DNA from: Xanthomonas sp. AM6
GTDB taxonomy: Bacteria; Pseudomonadota; Gammaproteobacteria; Xanthomonadales; Xanthomonadaceae
Assembly (NCBI RefSeq): GCF_025665335.1
Contig: NZ_CP106869.1
Location: 3,808,501-3,872,500 of the forward strand
Direction of reading: 5' to 3'
DNA: 64,000 bases
The position numbers were made by a program, and so were the translations under genes. Position 1 is the first letter of the stretch. Each line of letters opens with the position of its first letter. Shown here one piece after another: positions 36,201 to 43,801 of the stretch. The notes under the pieces are model-generated. The model was not told the origin of the DNA. It worked only from the letters and a program-made list of their open reading frames with translations, and did not search any database.

Positions 36201-37162
36201 CACCAACTCCCCGAGGCGCCACCGCCTCCCGAACTGCCGCCGCCACCGCCCCAGCCGCCACCGCCGCCGAAGCCACCACCTCCGCCGCCCCCACCGAAGC
36301 CTCCGAAGCCGCCACCGAAACCGCCGCCGCCCCAGCCGCCGCCACCCCAACCACCGCCGCCGCCGCCGACCGAGCGGCCGGGAGAGATGCCCGACAGCAG
36401 CCCCAGCACCAGCCCGATCGCGCCGGTCAGCGCGCCGACGAACAGCGACAGGCTCAGCAGCAGACCGACGCCGCCGCCGGCGACCGCCGCCAGCACGCCG
36501 CGCAGCGGCCGCGGCGCGCGCGCGAACAGCACCTGCGCGACGAACGCGGCGAACAGGCCGCCGAAGAAGCCGAGCGGCAGCTTGCCGCCGGAGCGCCCTT
36601 CGGCGACGTGGGTGCTCACCGGCGCCGGCAGCTGTTCGCCGTCGATCAGCTTGACCAGCATCGCGGTGGCCTCGGCGATGCCGCCGGCGTAGTCGCCGGC
36701 CCGGAAGCGCGGCGCCAGGTACTCCTGGATGATGCGGTTGGCGGTGGCATCGGGAATGGCGCCTTCCAGGCCGTAGCCGGGCTGGATGCGCACGCGCCGG
36801 TCGTCCTTGGCCACCACCAGCAGCACGCCGTCGTCCACGCCCTTGCGGCCGATCTGCCACTGGTCGAACACGCGCTGGGTGTATTGCTCGATCGTCTCCG
36901 GCGCGGTGCTGGCGACCACCAGCACCTGCAGCTGGCTGCCCTTGCGCTGCTGCAGCTGCACCGCCTGCTGCTCAAGTTGCAGGCGCTGGGTCGGCTGCAA
37001 GGTGCCGGTGGTATCGACCACCGGCGTGTCCAGCGGCGGGATCGGCGCCTCACCGGCCGCCTGCGCCCAGGCCAGCAGCGGCAACAGCGCCAGCAGCAGC
37101 GCCCCGAACCAGGCATGCCGGCCGCGGCGCGCGTGGCGCTGGCGGATCGTCGCATCGTTCAT
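36200..37162 (-). CDS. YgcG-like TPM domain membrane protein with glycine-rich tail
   Basis: A 320-residue exported protein. The signal peptide (to about 36, LLPLLAWAQA) is followed by a periplasmic TPM domain (about 40-185: LDTPVVDTTGTLQPTQRLQL, GRKGVDDGVLLVVAKDDRRV, QPGYGLEGAIPDATANRII). Then come two hydrophobic segments (about 200-255) and a tail of some 55 residues of almost pure Gly with Trp/Phe/Ser, ending GGGASGSW. This architecture is standard for YgcG-type proteins next to lemA. Start ATG 37162; stop overlaps the second TPM gene. Confidence 0.9.
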   Translation of the reverse strand: MNDATIRQRHARRGRHAWFGALLLALLPLLAWAQAAGEAPIPPLDTPVVDTTGTLQPTQRLQLEQQAVQLQQRKGSQLQVLVVASTAPETIEQYTQRVFDQWQIGRKGVDDGVLLVVAKDDRRVRIQPGYGLEGAIPDATANRIIQEYLAPRFRAGDYAGGIAEATAMLVKLIDGEQLPAPVSTHVAEGRSGGKLPLGFFGGLFAAFVAQVLFARAPRPLRGVLAAVAGGGVGLLLSLSLFVGALTGAIGLVLGLLSGISPGRSVGGGGGGWGGGGWGGGGFGGGFGGFGGGGGGGGFGGGGGWGGGGGSSGGGGASGSW

Positions 37163-37335
37163 TGCGGACTCCTGCCGACGCATTCGCGCGCGGCATCGAA
37201 GGAAAGGAACGCAGCGGCGGCGTGAGCGGGCACGAGAGCGACACCGCGCGCCGCTGGCCCGCCCGCCGCCGTCCAGCCGTAGCCGCAGCGCAGGCAGAGT
37301 GCAGCGGTGCCGTCGTCGGCGCCGCTGCGCGCTGC

Positions 37336-38010
37336 TTACTGCGCGGGCGCGGGCTGCGGCGGCTGCTGTGACGCTGGCGGTTGCGGCGCCTGCTGCGGCT
37401 GCGCCTGCGGCGCGGTCTGCGCCGGCTGGCCGCCGAAGTTCACCGCCGGCGCCTCGGAGATCTGCGCTTCGTTGGCCACGCTGAAGTTCGGCTTTTCCTT
37501 GTAGCCGAAGATCTTCGAGGTGATCACCTGCGGGAACGAGCGGATGTAGGTGTTGTAGTCCTGCACCGCCTGGATGTAGCGGCCGCGCGCCACGGTGATG
37601 CGGTTCTCGGTGCCTTCCAGCTGCGCCTGCAGGTCGCGGAACGACTGGTCGGACTTGAGGTTGGGATAGTTCTCGGTGACCACCAGCAGCCGCGACAGCG
37701 CGCTGGACAGCTCGCCCTGCGCCTGCTGGAACTGCTGCAGCGAGGCCGCGTCGTCGGCGTTGACCTGGACCTGGCCGACCCGCGCGCGCGCATTGGTCAC
37801 GTCGGTCAGCACCTGCCGCTCCTGGTCGGCGTAGCCCTTGACCGTGTTGACCAGGTTCGGGATCAGGTCGGCGCGGCGCTTGTACTGGTTCAGTACCTCC
37901 GACCAACTGCCCTTGACCGCCTGGTCCTTCTGCTGGATCGCGTTGTAGCCGCAACCGGACAACAGCGCCACCACGGCGGCGAGAAACAAGGAACGGGACA
38001 ACAGGCGCAT
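37336..38010 (-). CDS. LemA family lipoprotein
   Basis: A 224-residue LemA protein. The lipoprotein signal with lipobox LLSGC puts the acylated Cys near 20. The LemA helical bundle is clear: YNAIQQKDQAVKGSWSEVLN, QYKRRADLIPNLVNTVKGYA, VTENYPNLKSDQSFRDLQAQ and IRSFPQVITSKIFGYKEKPN. The tail from about 185 is Gln/Pro/Ala-rich low complexity. It is the first gene of the lemA-TPM-TPM unit, with a 173-bp gap before the YgcG-like gene. LemA proteins are conserved, but their role is uncertain. Confidence 0.93.
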   Translation of the reverse strand: MRLLSRSLFLAAVVALLSGCGYNAIQQKDQAVKGSWSEVLNQYKRRADLIPNLVNTVKGYADQERQVLTDVTNARARVGQVQVNADDAASLQQFQQAQGELSSALSRLLVVTENYPNLKSDQSFRDLQAQLEGTENRITVARGRYIQAVQDYNTYIRSFPQVITSKIFGYKEKPNFSVANEAQISEAPAVNFGGQPAQTAPQAQPQQAPQPPASQQPPQPAPAQ

Positions 38011-38086
38011 GGCGCTCTCCGGCGTGAAGACAGGGCGCAGCTTGCCACGCCCCCTGTGAAAACGCAGCCCCGCCGGGCTCAGCCGT

Positions 38087-38836
38087 TCACCATTGGCCGG
38101 CGCCGGGCACGTGGTGGGCGGCGGCGCGGCGGCGCATCAGCAGGTTCAGCCACTCCACCAGCACCGAGAAGCCCATCGCCGCGTAGATGTAGGGCTTGGG
38201 CACGTGCACGTCCAGGCCGTCCAGGATCAGCACCACGCCGATCATCAGGATGAACGCCAGCGCCAGCATCTTCACCGTCGGGTTGGCGTCGATGAAGCGG
38301 CCCAGCGGGTTGGCCGCCAGCAGCATCACCGCCACCGCCAGCAGCACCGCCGCCACCATCACCGGGATATGCTGGGCCATGCCGACCGCGGTGATCACCG
38401 AGTCCAGCGAGAACACGATGTCGATCACCGCGATCTGCGCGATCACCATCCAGAACACGCCCGAGGCCTTGCTGGTGGTGGGATCGGCATCTTCGCCGCC
38501 GGTGATCATCTCGCGGATCTCCATCGTGCCCTTCACCAGCAGGAACAGGCCGCCGACGATCAGCACCAGGTCGCGCACCGAGATGCCCATGCCGGCGACG
38601 CGGAACAGTTCGCCCTGCATCCGCGCCAGGAACGCCAGCGACACCAGCAGCGCGATGCGGGTCAGGCACGCCACCGCGATGCCGAACTTGCGTGCCGCCG
38701 GGCGCTGCGCCTCCGGCAGCTTGCCCACCGCGATGGAGATGAACACCAGGTTGTCGATGCCCAGCACGATTTCCAACGCGCTCAGCGTCAGCAGCGTCAG
38801 CCAGGTGTTGGGATCGGCGAGAAACTCGAAAGCCAT
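38087..38836 (-). CDS. TerC family integral membrane protein
   Basis: A 249-residue protein with about seven membrane helices. The TerC/YkoY signature acids are seen in LSALEIVLGIDNLVFISIAV (helix 1) and AVIDIVFSLDSVITAVGM (helix 4-5). Related proteins (MeeF/MeeY in Bacillus, Alx in E. coli) export manganese or metallate exoenzymes. No yybP-ykoY-type leader fits in the 36 bp between this start and dgkA. It lies downstream of dgkA on the same strand and upstream of lemA. Confidence 0.9.
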   Translation of the reverse strand: MAFEFLADPNTWLTLLTLSALEIVLGIDNLVFISIAVGKLPEAQRPAARKFGIAVACLTRIALLVSLAFLARMQGELFRVAGMGISVRDLVLIVGGLFLLVKGTMEIREMITGGEDADPTTSKASGVFWMVIAQIAVIDIVFSLDSVITAVGMAQHIPVMVAAVLLAVAVMLLAANPLGRFIDANPTVKMLALAFILMIGVVLILDGLDVHVPKPYIYAAMGFSVLVEWLNLLMRRRAAAHHVPGAGQW

Positions 38837-38872
38837 GGGGTCGAATCCTTTAACGATAAGAAAGACAAGCGG

Positions 38873-39253
38873 TCACAGCACGCGCGGCAGCAGGATCAGC
38901 CCCCAGCACAGCACCACGTTGGCCAGCATCAGCAGCACCGCGGCCGAGCCCATGTCCTTGGCGCGGCCGGCCAGTTCGTGGTGCTCGGGCCCGTAGCGCT
39001 CGATCACCGCCTCGATCGCGGAATTGAGCAGTTCCACCGCCAGCACCAGCAGCAGCGAGCCGATCATCAGCGCCTGCTGCACCGGCCCCTGCCCCAGCCA
39101 CAGCGCCAGCGGCGCCAGCAGCACGCACAGGCACACCTCCAGCCGGAACGAGGACTCGTGCAGCCAGGCCGCGCGCAGCCCCTGGCAGGACCAGCGCAGC
39201 GCCATCAGCATCCGGCGCGGTCCGCGCGGCAGGTGCCCGAATTGGTCGGCCAT
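38873..39253 (-). CDS. dgkA: Diacylglycerol kinase (prokaryotic)
   Basis: A 126-residue three-helix inner-membrane kinase that phosphorylates diacylglycerol left by membrane-derived glycan synthesis. An N-terminal amphipathic segment (RMLMALRWSCQGLRAAW) precedes the catalytic signature AVELLNSAIEAVIERYGPEH and ELAGRAKDMGSAAVLL. The length matches DgkA. The ATG at 39253 (MADQFGHLPRG) is used. It is divergent from a secreted SGNH hydrolase, with about 200 bp between. Confidence 0.95.
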   Translation of the reverse strand: MADQFGHLPRGPRRMLMALRWSCQGLRAAWLHESSFRLEVCLCVLLAPLALWLGQGPVQQALMIGSLLLVLAVELLNSAIEAVIERYGPEHHELAGRAKDMGSAAVLLMLANVVLCWGLILLPRVL

Positions 39254-39454
39254 GCGTCAGGCCCGGCCTGGGGAGCGAGGACGCGACGGCGACGGCCGGA
39301 AGGGAACGGTCATGGGCGATGGCGAAGCGGGCTAGGCGCCAATTTTGCCACAAGCCCCCGCCCGCCGCTGCGCGCGGCCGGCGCCGGCGTCGATTTGCCT
39401 GCGGTGCGGCGCCTGCGGCACCATCGCCGCTCCCGTCGCATCTGGAGGCGCCCC

Positions 39455-40162
39455 ATGCCCCGTTCGCCGCTGCGCGCCGCGCTGCTCGCCACCTGCCTGT
39501 TCCTGCTGGGCCCGCATTCGGCACTGGCGCTCACCCCGCCCGCTCCGCCGCAGATCCCCGAGCAGGTCTCCAATCCGGCCTGGGAAGAGGACATGGCGCG
39601 CTTCGCCCAGGCCGACGCCGCGCATCCGCCCAAGCCCGGCGGCGTGCTGTTCGTCGGCAGTTCCTCGATCCGCTTCTGGCAGTCGCTGGCCAGCGACTTC
39701 CCCGGCGTGGACACGCTCAACCGCGGCTTCGGCGGCTCGGAGATCCGCGACAGCACCTGGTACGCCGACCGCATCGTGGTGCCGTACAAACCCCGCCTGA
39801 TCGTGTTCTACGCCGGCGACAACGACCTCAACAGCGGGCGCAGCCCGCAGCAGCTGCGCGCCGATTTCCTGGCCTTCGTGGCGCGGGTGCGGCGCGACCT
39901 GCCCGGCGTGCGCATCGCCTACATCGCGATCAAGCCCAGCCCGGCGCGCGCGGCGCTGCTGCCGAAAGTGGCCGAGGCCAACGGACTGATCCGCAAGGCC
40001 GCCGCCGGGCTGAAGCAGGTCGAGTTCATCGACGTGTACACGCCGATGCTCGGCAAGGACGGGCAGCCGCGCGCCGAGCTGTTCGGCCCGGACCACCTGC
40101 ACATGAACGCCGCCGGCTATGCGCTGTGGCGCGACATCGTGCGGCCCTACCTGAAGCGCTGA
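39455..40162 (+). CDS. Secreted SGNH/GDSL hydrolase family protein
   Basis: A 235-residue exported hydrolase. It has a signal peptide (SPLRAALLATCLFLLGPHSA, cleavage near ALA-LTPP). The SGNH blocks follow in order: LFVGSSSIRFWQSL (Ser), NRGFGGSEIRDS (Gly), FYAGDNDLNSGR (Asn) and GPDHLHMNAAGYALW (Asp and His). It probably acts on an ester such as O-acetyl groups of polysaccharide or lipid; the closest general likeness is to GDSL lipases/lysophospholipase L1-like proteins. CTGGAGG precedes the ATG. It is monocistronic by position. Confidence 0.87.
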   Translation: MPRSPLRAALLATCLFLLGPHSALALTPPAPPQIPEQVSNPAWEEDMARFAQADAAHPPKPGGVLFVGSSSIRFWQSLASDFPGVDTLNRGFGGSEIRDSTWYADRIVVPYKPRLIVFYAGDNDLNSGRSPQQLRADFLAFVARVRRDLPGVRIAYIAIKPSPARAALLPKVAEANGLIRKAAAGLKQVEFIDVYTPMLGKDGQPRAELFGPDHLHMNAAGYALWRDIVRPYLKR

Positions 40163-40214
40163 GGCACCGCGCCGGCGCGGCGCACGCCGCTGCGCGCCGA
40201 CCGCTCCGGCCGGT

Positions 40215-41495
40215 TCACCTGGCCGGATCGAACCTGACCGTGGCGGTGGTGCCGCCGCCCTCGGCGCTCTCCAGCCCGATCCGCCAGCCGAAGCGCTCGC
40301 ACAGCCGGCGCACGATCGACAGGCCCAGCCCGGTGCCCTGCGGGCGGTCCGGTTCGGCGCGGAAGAACGGTTCGAACGCGCGCTGCAGCGCTTCGGCGGA
40401 CATGCCGATGCCGGTGTCGCGGATGCTGATGCGGTCGGTGCCGATCTCGACCTCGATGCTGCCGGCATCGGTATAGCTGCAGGCGTTGCGCAGCAGGTTG
40501 CTGACCACCACGTGCAGCACCCGCGGCGGCGCGTGCAGGCGGGCGACGGTGAGCGCCTTGACGGTCAGGGTCACCGGCTTGCCGGCCAGCAGCTCGCGCG
40601 CGTGCTCCGCCTCGTACTCGACCACCTCGGCGACGTCGAACGTCTCGCTCTGCGGCACCACGTCGGCTTCGCGCGCCAGGATCAGGAACGCGTCGATCAC
40701 CGCCTCCATGTCGCGCCCGGCGCGCTGGATGCGCTGCAGGCTGCGGCCCAGCCGCGGCGGCAGGTCCGGATCGGTCATCGCGATGTCGCTGGCGACGCGG
40801 ATCACGGTCAGCGGCGTGCGCAGCTCGTGGCTGGCGTCGCGGGTGAAGTTGCGCTCGCGCGAGACGTGGTCGGTGACGCGCAGGGCCAGCGCATGCAGCG
40901 CGGCGGCCAGCTGCCGCGATTCGCCCTGTACGTCGGCCGGCAGGTTTTCCGGCGCCAGGTCGGCGGTGGACGGATGCCGCGGATCCCACTGCGACACGCG
41001 CCGCGCCAGCCAGTTCACCGGCGACAGCAGGCGCCGCGAGGCGCGGTGGGTCAGCCAGCCCACCACCACCACCGCGACCAGGGTCAGCAGCGCCGGCACG
41101 ATGCCGAACCAGAACGCCAGCCGCTGCGCCTGCGCACGCAGGAACACCAAATACAGGCGCCCCTGCTCGGTCTCGTCGACCAGCACCATCTCCCCGCCCG
41201 GGCGGTTCTCGTGCATGCCGCGGGACAGGCCGCGCAGGTTCGCCGGCAGCGCCGCCTCCGATTGCCCGGCCGGCAGCAGGTAACCGCGCAAGGTATGGCT
41301 GTTGGGCGGCGGCTGCGTCGGCGATTGCGCGTGTAGGCGCCAGTAGTGCGCGGCTTCCTGGCGCATCACCGAACCCACCAGCGAATGCTGCACCACCGCC
41401 ACCACCACGTAACTGCCCAACGCGACGATGCAGCCCGCGAACAGGATGCGGGCGATCAGGGCAAGGCGGATTTTGCGCGGCAACCCGTGCGGCAT
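40215..41495 (-). CDS. Two-component sensor histidine kinase, ColS/VgrS-like
   Basis: A 426-residue inner-membrane sensor. TM1 (about 11-36) and TM2 (about 128-148) flank a short periplasmic loop of some 90 residues. A HAMP-like linker follows, then the H-box RDASHELRTPLTVIR with His223, an N-box NLLRNACSYTDAG, G1 RDTGIGMS and G2 GTGLGLSIVRR. The loop contains acidic DETEQ and ENRPGGE, of interest because VgrS/ColS sensors use an ExxE motif for iron. The assignment to ColS/VgrS rests on general resemblance, not on a search. The partner regulator lies 107 bp upstream. Confidence 0.85.
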   Translation of the reverse strand: MPHGLPRKIRLALIARILFAGCIVALGSYVVVAVVQHSLVGSVMRQEAAHYWRLHAQSPTQPPPNSHTLRGYLLPAGQSEAALPANLRGLSRGMHENRPGGEMVLVDETEQGRLYLVFLRAQAQRLAFWFGIVPALLTLVAVVVVGWLTHRASRRLLSPVNWLARRVSQWDPRHPSTADLAPENLPADVQGESRQLAAALHALALRVTDHVSRERNFTRDASHELRTPLTVIRVASDIAMTDPDLPPRLGRSLQRIQRAGRDMEAVIDAFLILAREADVVPQSETFDVAEVVEYEAEHARELLAGKPVTLTVKALTVARLHAPPRVLHVVVSNLLRNACSYTDAGSIEVEIGTDRISIRDTGIGMSAEALQRAFEPFFRAEPDRPQGTGLGLSIVRRLCERFGWRIGLESAEGGGTTATVRFDPAR

Positions 41496-41521
41496 TACAG
41501 CTTCCGTGTTTCTTCGCCGCG

Positions 41522-41579
41522 ATTATAGGAGGGCGGATCGTGAATCAGCCGTGCAAGCAGGCCCCGTTCCTGGGGCCTG
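41522..41579 (-). promoter_or_regulatory. Hairpin and TATAAT box between response regulator and kinase genes
   Basis: On the minus strand, CAGGCCCC and GGGGCCTG (41558-41579) form an 8-bp stem with a 6-nt loop shortly after the regulator stop. Further on is a perfect TATAAT (41527-41522), about 27 bases before the kinase ATG. No good -35 sits at 16-18 bp. The arrangement suggests partial termination plus a possible internal promoter, so kinase and regulator levels could be set separately. Confidence 0.4.
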
Positions 41580-41602
41580 TTGCGCAGCAAACGCGGCGTC
41601 GC

Positions 41603-42316
41603 TCAGCTCATCGGCTGGGCGATGTCGGCGATGCGGTAGCCGGCGCTCTGCACGGTGTGCAGCAGCGGCCGGTCGAACGGCTTGTCGATGATCTTGCGCA
41701 GGTTGTACAGGTGGCTGCGCAGCGTGTCCGAATCCGGCAGGCCGTTGCCCCAGATCTCGCGCTCGATCTCCTGGCGGGTGACCACGCGCGGCGATTCGCG
41801 CATCAGGATGGTCAGCAGGCGCAGGCCGATCGGCGACAGCTGCAGCTCGGTGCCGGCACGGGTGGCGCGCATGCTCACCGGGTCCAGCACCAGGTCGGCC
41901 ACCTTCAGCACTTCCGAGCCGACCTGGCGCCGCTCGCGGCGGATCAGCGCACGCAGGCGCGCTTCCAGTTCCTGGATCGCGAACGGTTTGGTCAGGTAGT
42001 CGTCGGCGCCGAAGCCCAGCCCGGTGAGCTTGTCGTCGAGCGTGTCGCGCGCGGTCAGCATCAGCACCGGCGTGGACTTGCGCGCGTCGTTGCGCAAACG
42101 GCGGCACACTTCGATGCCGTCCAGGCGCGGCAGCATCAGGTCCAGCACCACCACGTCGTAGCTGTTTTCCGCCGCCAGGCGGTAGCCGTCCAGGCCGTCG
42201 CAGGCGTAATCCACTTCGAATCCGCGGCCTTCCAGATACTCGCCGATCATCTCGGAGATGTTGCGGTTGTCCTCGACGACCAGAACGAGTCCGGAGGTTT
42301 CCTTGGTCTGACGCAT
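41603..42316 (-). CDS. OmpR-family response regulator, ColR/VgrR-like
   Basis: A 237-residue regulator. The receiver domain has acidic ED at 15-16, phospho-acceptor Asp59 in VVLDLMLPRLDG, Thr in LMLTARDTLDDK and Lys in YLTKPFAIQELEARL. The OmpR-type winged helix (about 140-230) includes ELQLSPIGLRLLTILMRESP, RQEIEREIWGNGLPDSDTLR and SHLYNLRKIIDKPFDRPLLH. It is transcribed ahead of the sensor kinase. ColR/VgrR regulators in Xanthomonas control envelope stress, iron and virulence genes, but the identity here is by resemblance only. Confidence 0.88.
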   Translation of the reverse strand: MRQTKETSGLVLVVEDNRNISEMIGEYLEGRGFEVDYACDGLDGYRLAAENSYDVVVLDLMLPRLDGIEVCRRLRNDARKSTPVLMLTARDTLDDKLTGLGFGADDYLTKPFAIQELEARLRALIRRERRQVGSEVLKVADLVLDPVSMRATRAGTELQLSPIGLRLLTILMRESPRVVTRQEIEREIWGNGLPDSDTLRSHLYNLRKIIDKPFDRPLLHTVQSAGYRIADIAQPMS

Positions 42317-42408
42317 AGAGCTTCCTCAGTCTTCAGCTTTGTGAAACATGCCGGAAGCGGGGTGGTGACGGCGTGAAGAACGCTTCATGTGCCTGACGGG
42401 TTCGAAAA

Positions 42409-43074
42409 TCACCCGCCGATCAAGGGTTTGAGCTTGGGCCACACGTTGTCCAGGACCTTCGGCTGGCCGGCGGCGGTGGGATGCAGGCCGTCGTCCTGCA
42501 TCAGCGCCGGGTTCAAGGCCACGCCTTCCAGCAGGAACGGCAGCAGCCCGGTCTGGTACTGCTTGGCCAGGTCCGCGTAGACCGCCCGCAGCCGCTGCCG
42601 GTAGGCCGGCCCGTAGTTCGGCGGCACGTCGATGCCCAGCAGCAGCACCTTGGCGCCGGCGTTGCGGCTGAGCACGATCATCTTTTCCAGGTTGCCGCGC
42701 AGCTCCGCCGGGGTCAGCCCGCGCAGCGCGTCGTTGCCGCCGAGTTCGATCACCACCACCGCCGGGCGGTGCTTGAGCAGCAGCGCCGGCAGCCGGGTCA
42801 GCGCGCCGGAGGAGGTCTCGCCGCTGATGCTGGCATTGACTACGGCCGGTGGCGCCTGCATCTGTTGTTGCAGGCGCCGCTCCAGCAGCGCCACCCAGCC
42901 GGCCTGGACCGGGATGTTGTGCGCGGCGCTGAGGCTGTCGCCGACCACCAGCACCGGGCCGGGCGCACCTTTGGCACAGGCGATGGCGGGCAGCAGCAGG
43001 CACCATGCCAACCAGGCCCATGCCCAGGCGCTGTGCGTCCAGGCCGGCGTTCCTTTCGTTTCGTTGCCACGCAT
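42409..43074 (-). CDS. TesA-like periplasmic arylesterase/lysophospholipase
   Basis: A 221-residue SGNH esterase. It has a Trp-rich signal peptide (WAWAWLAWCLLLPAIACAKG), then VLVVGDSLSAAHNIPVQAGW (GDSL block with Ser), NASISGETSSGALTRL, IELGGNDALRGLTP and LMQDDGLHPTAAGQPKVLD (Asp/His). This is the TesA/arylesterase family, which cleaves acyl-CoA, lysophospholipid or aryl esters. Two starts are possible, ATG 43074 or ATG 43089. It is divergent from a YbbA-type ABC ATPase with essentially no intergenic space, the same layout as tesA/ybbA in E. coli. Confidence 0.9.
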   Translation of the reverse strand: MRGNETKGTPAWTHSAWAWAWLAWCLLLPAIACAKGAPGPVLVVGDSLSAAHNIPVQAGWVALLERRLQQQMQAPPAVVNASISGETSSGALTRLPALLLKHRPAVVVIELGGNDALRGLTPAELRGNLEKMIVLSRNAGAKVLLLGIDVPPNYGPAYRQRLRAVYADLAKQYQTGLLPFLLEGVALNPALMQDDGLHPTAAGQPKVLDNVWPKLKPLIGG

Positions 43075-43801
43075 CCGGAGATTCCTCATCGACAGTCTGG
43101 CCCCCACTCCCCGCACCGGTATCGCGATCGACGTCCGCGATGTCGGCAAATCCGTCAGCGGACCGGAGGGCACGGTCCACATTCTCGACAAGGTCGGATT
43201 GACCATCGGTGAAGGCGACAGCGTCGCCATCGTCGGCGCCTCCGGGTCGGGCAAGACCACCCTGCTCGGCCTGCTCGCCGGGCTGGACCTGCCGACCCAG
43301 GGCGAGATCGTCCTGGCCGGGCAATCGCTCAACGCGCTGGACGAGGAGGCGCGCGCGGCCCTGCGCGCGCGCGAAGTCGGCTTCGTGTTCCAGAGCTTCC
43401 ACCTGCTGCCCTCGCTGACCGCCGCGGAAAACATCGCGCTGCCGCTGGAACTGGCCGGGCGCGAGGACCCGGCGCGGGTGCGCGAGGTGCTGGAGGCGGT
43501 GGGCCTGAGCGCGCGGGCGCGGCACTACCCGCGGCAGCTGTCCGGCGGCGAGCAGCAGCGCGTGGCGCTGGCGCGCGCGTTCGTGGCGCGGCCGCGGATC
43601 CTGTTCGCCGACGAACCCACCGGCAGCCTGGACCAGGCCACCGGCCAGCAGATCAGCGACTTGCTGTTCGCGCTCAACGCCGGCAGCGACACCACCCTGG
43701 TGCTGGTCACCCACGACCTGCGCCTGGCGCAGCGCTGCGAGCACCGCTACCGGCTCGACCGCGGGCGCCTGGGCCCGGCCGAAGCGGTGGCCGCGGCATG
43801 A
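43064..43801 (+). CDS. YbbA-like ABC transporter ATP-binding protein
   Basis: A LolD/MacB-type ATPase of about 238-245 residues: Walker A IVGASGSGKTTLLGLLAGL, Q-loop VGFVFQSFHLLPSL, signature LSGGEQQRVALARAF, Walker B ILFADEPTGSLDQ and H-loop VLVTHDLRLAQ. It energises the permease encoded next, with which it overlaps (ATGA). No ATG or GTG exists where the family should begin. A TTG at 43064 is the nearest standard codon, but a good CCGGAG lies 7 bases before an in-frame ATC at 43088. The 5' end is therefore uncertain. Confidence 0.88.
   Translation: MPRIRRFLIDSLAPTPRTGIAIDVRDVGKSVSGPEGTVHILDKVGLTIGEGDSVAIVGASGSGKTTLLGLLAGLDLPTQGEIVLAGQSLNALDEEARAALRAREVGFVFQSFHLLPSLTAAENIALPLELAGREDPARVREVLEAVGLSARARHYPRQLSGGEQQRVALARAFVARPRILFADEPTGSLDQATGQQISDLLFALNAGSDTTLVLVTHDLRLAQRCEHRYRLDRGRLGPAEAVAAA

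Noticed and set aside
38837-38872. Possible yybP-ykoY manganese riboswitch before the TerC gene
   Set aside because: Only 36 bp separate the TerC start from dgkA, too short for the element, and no motif was seen.
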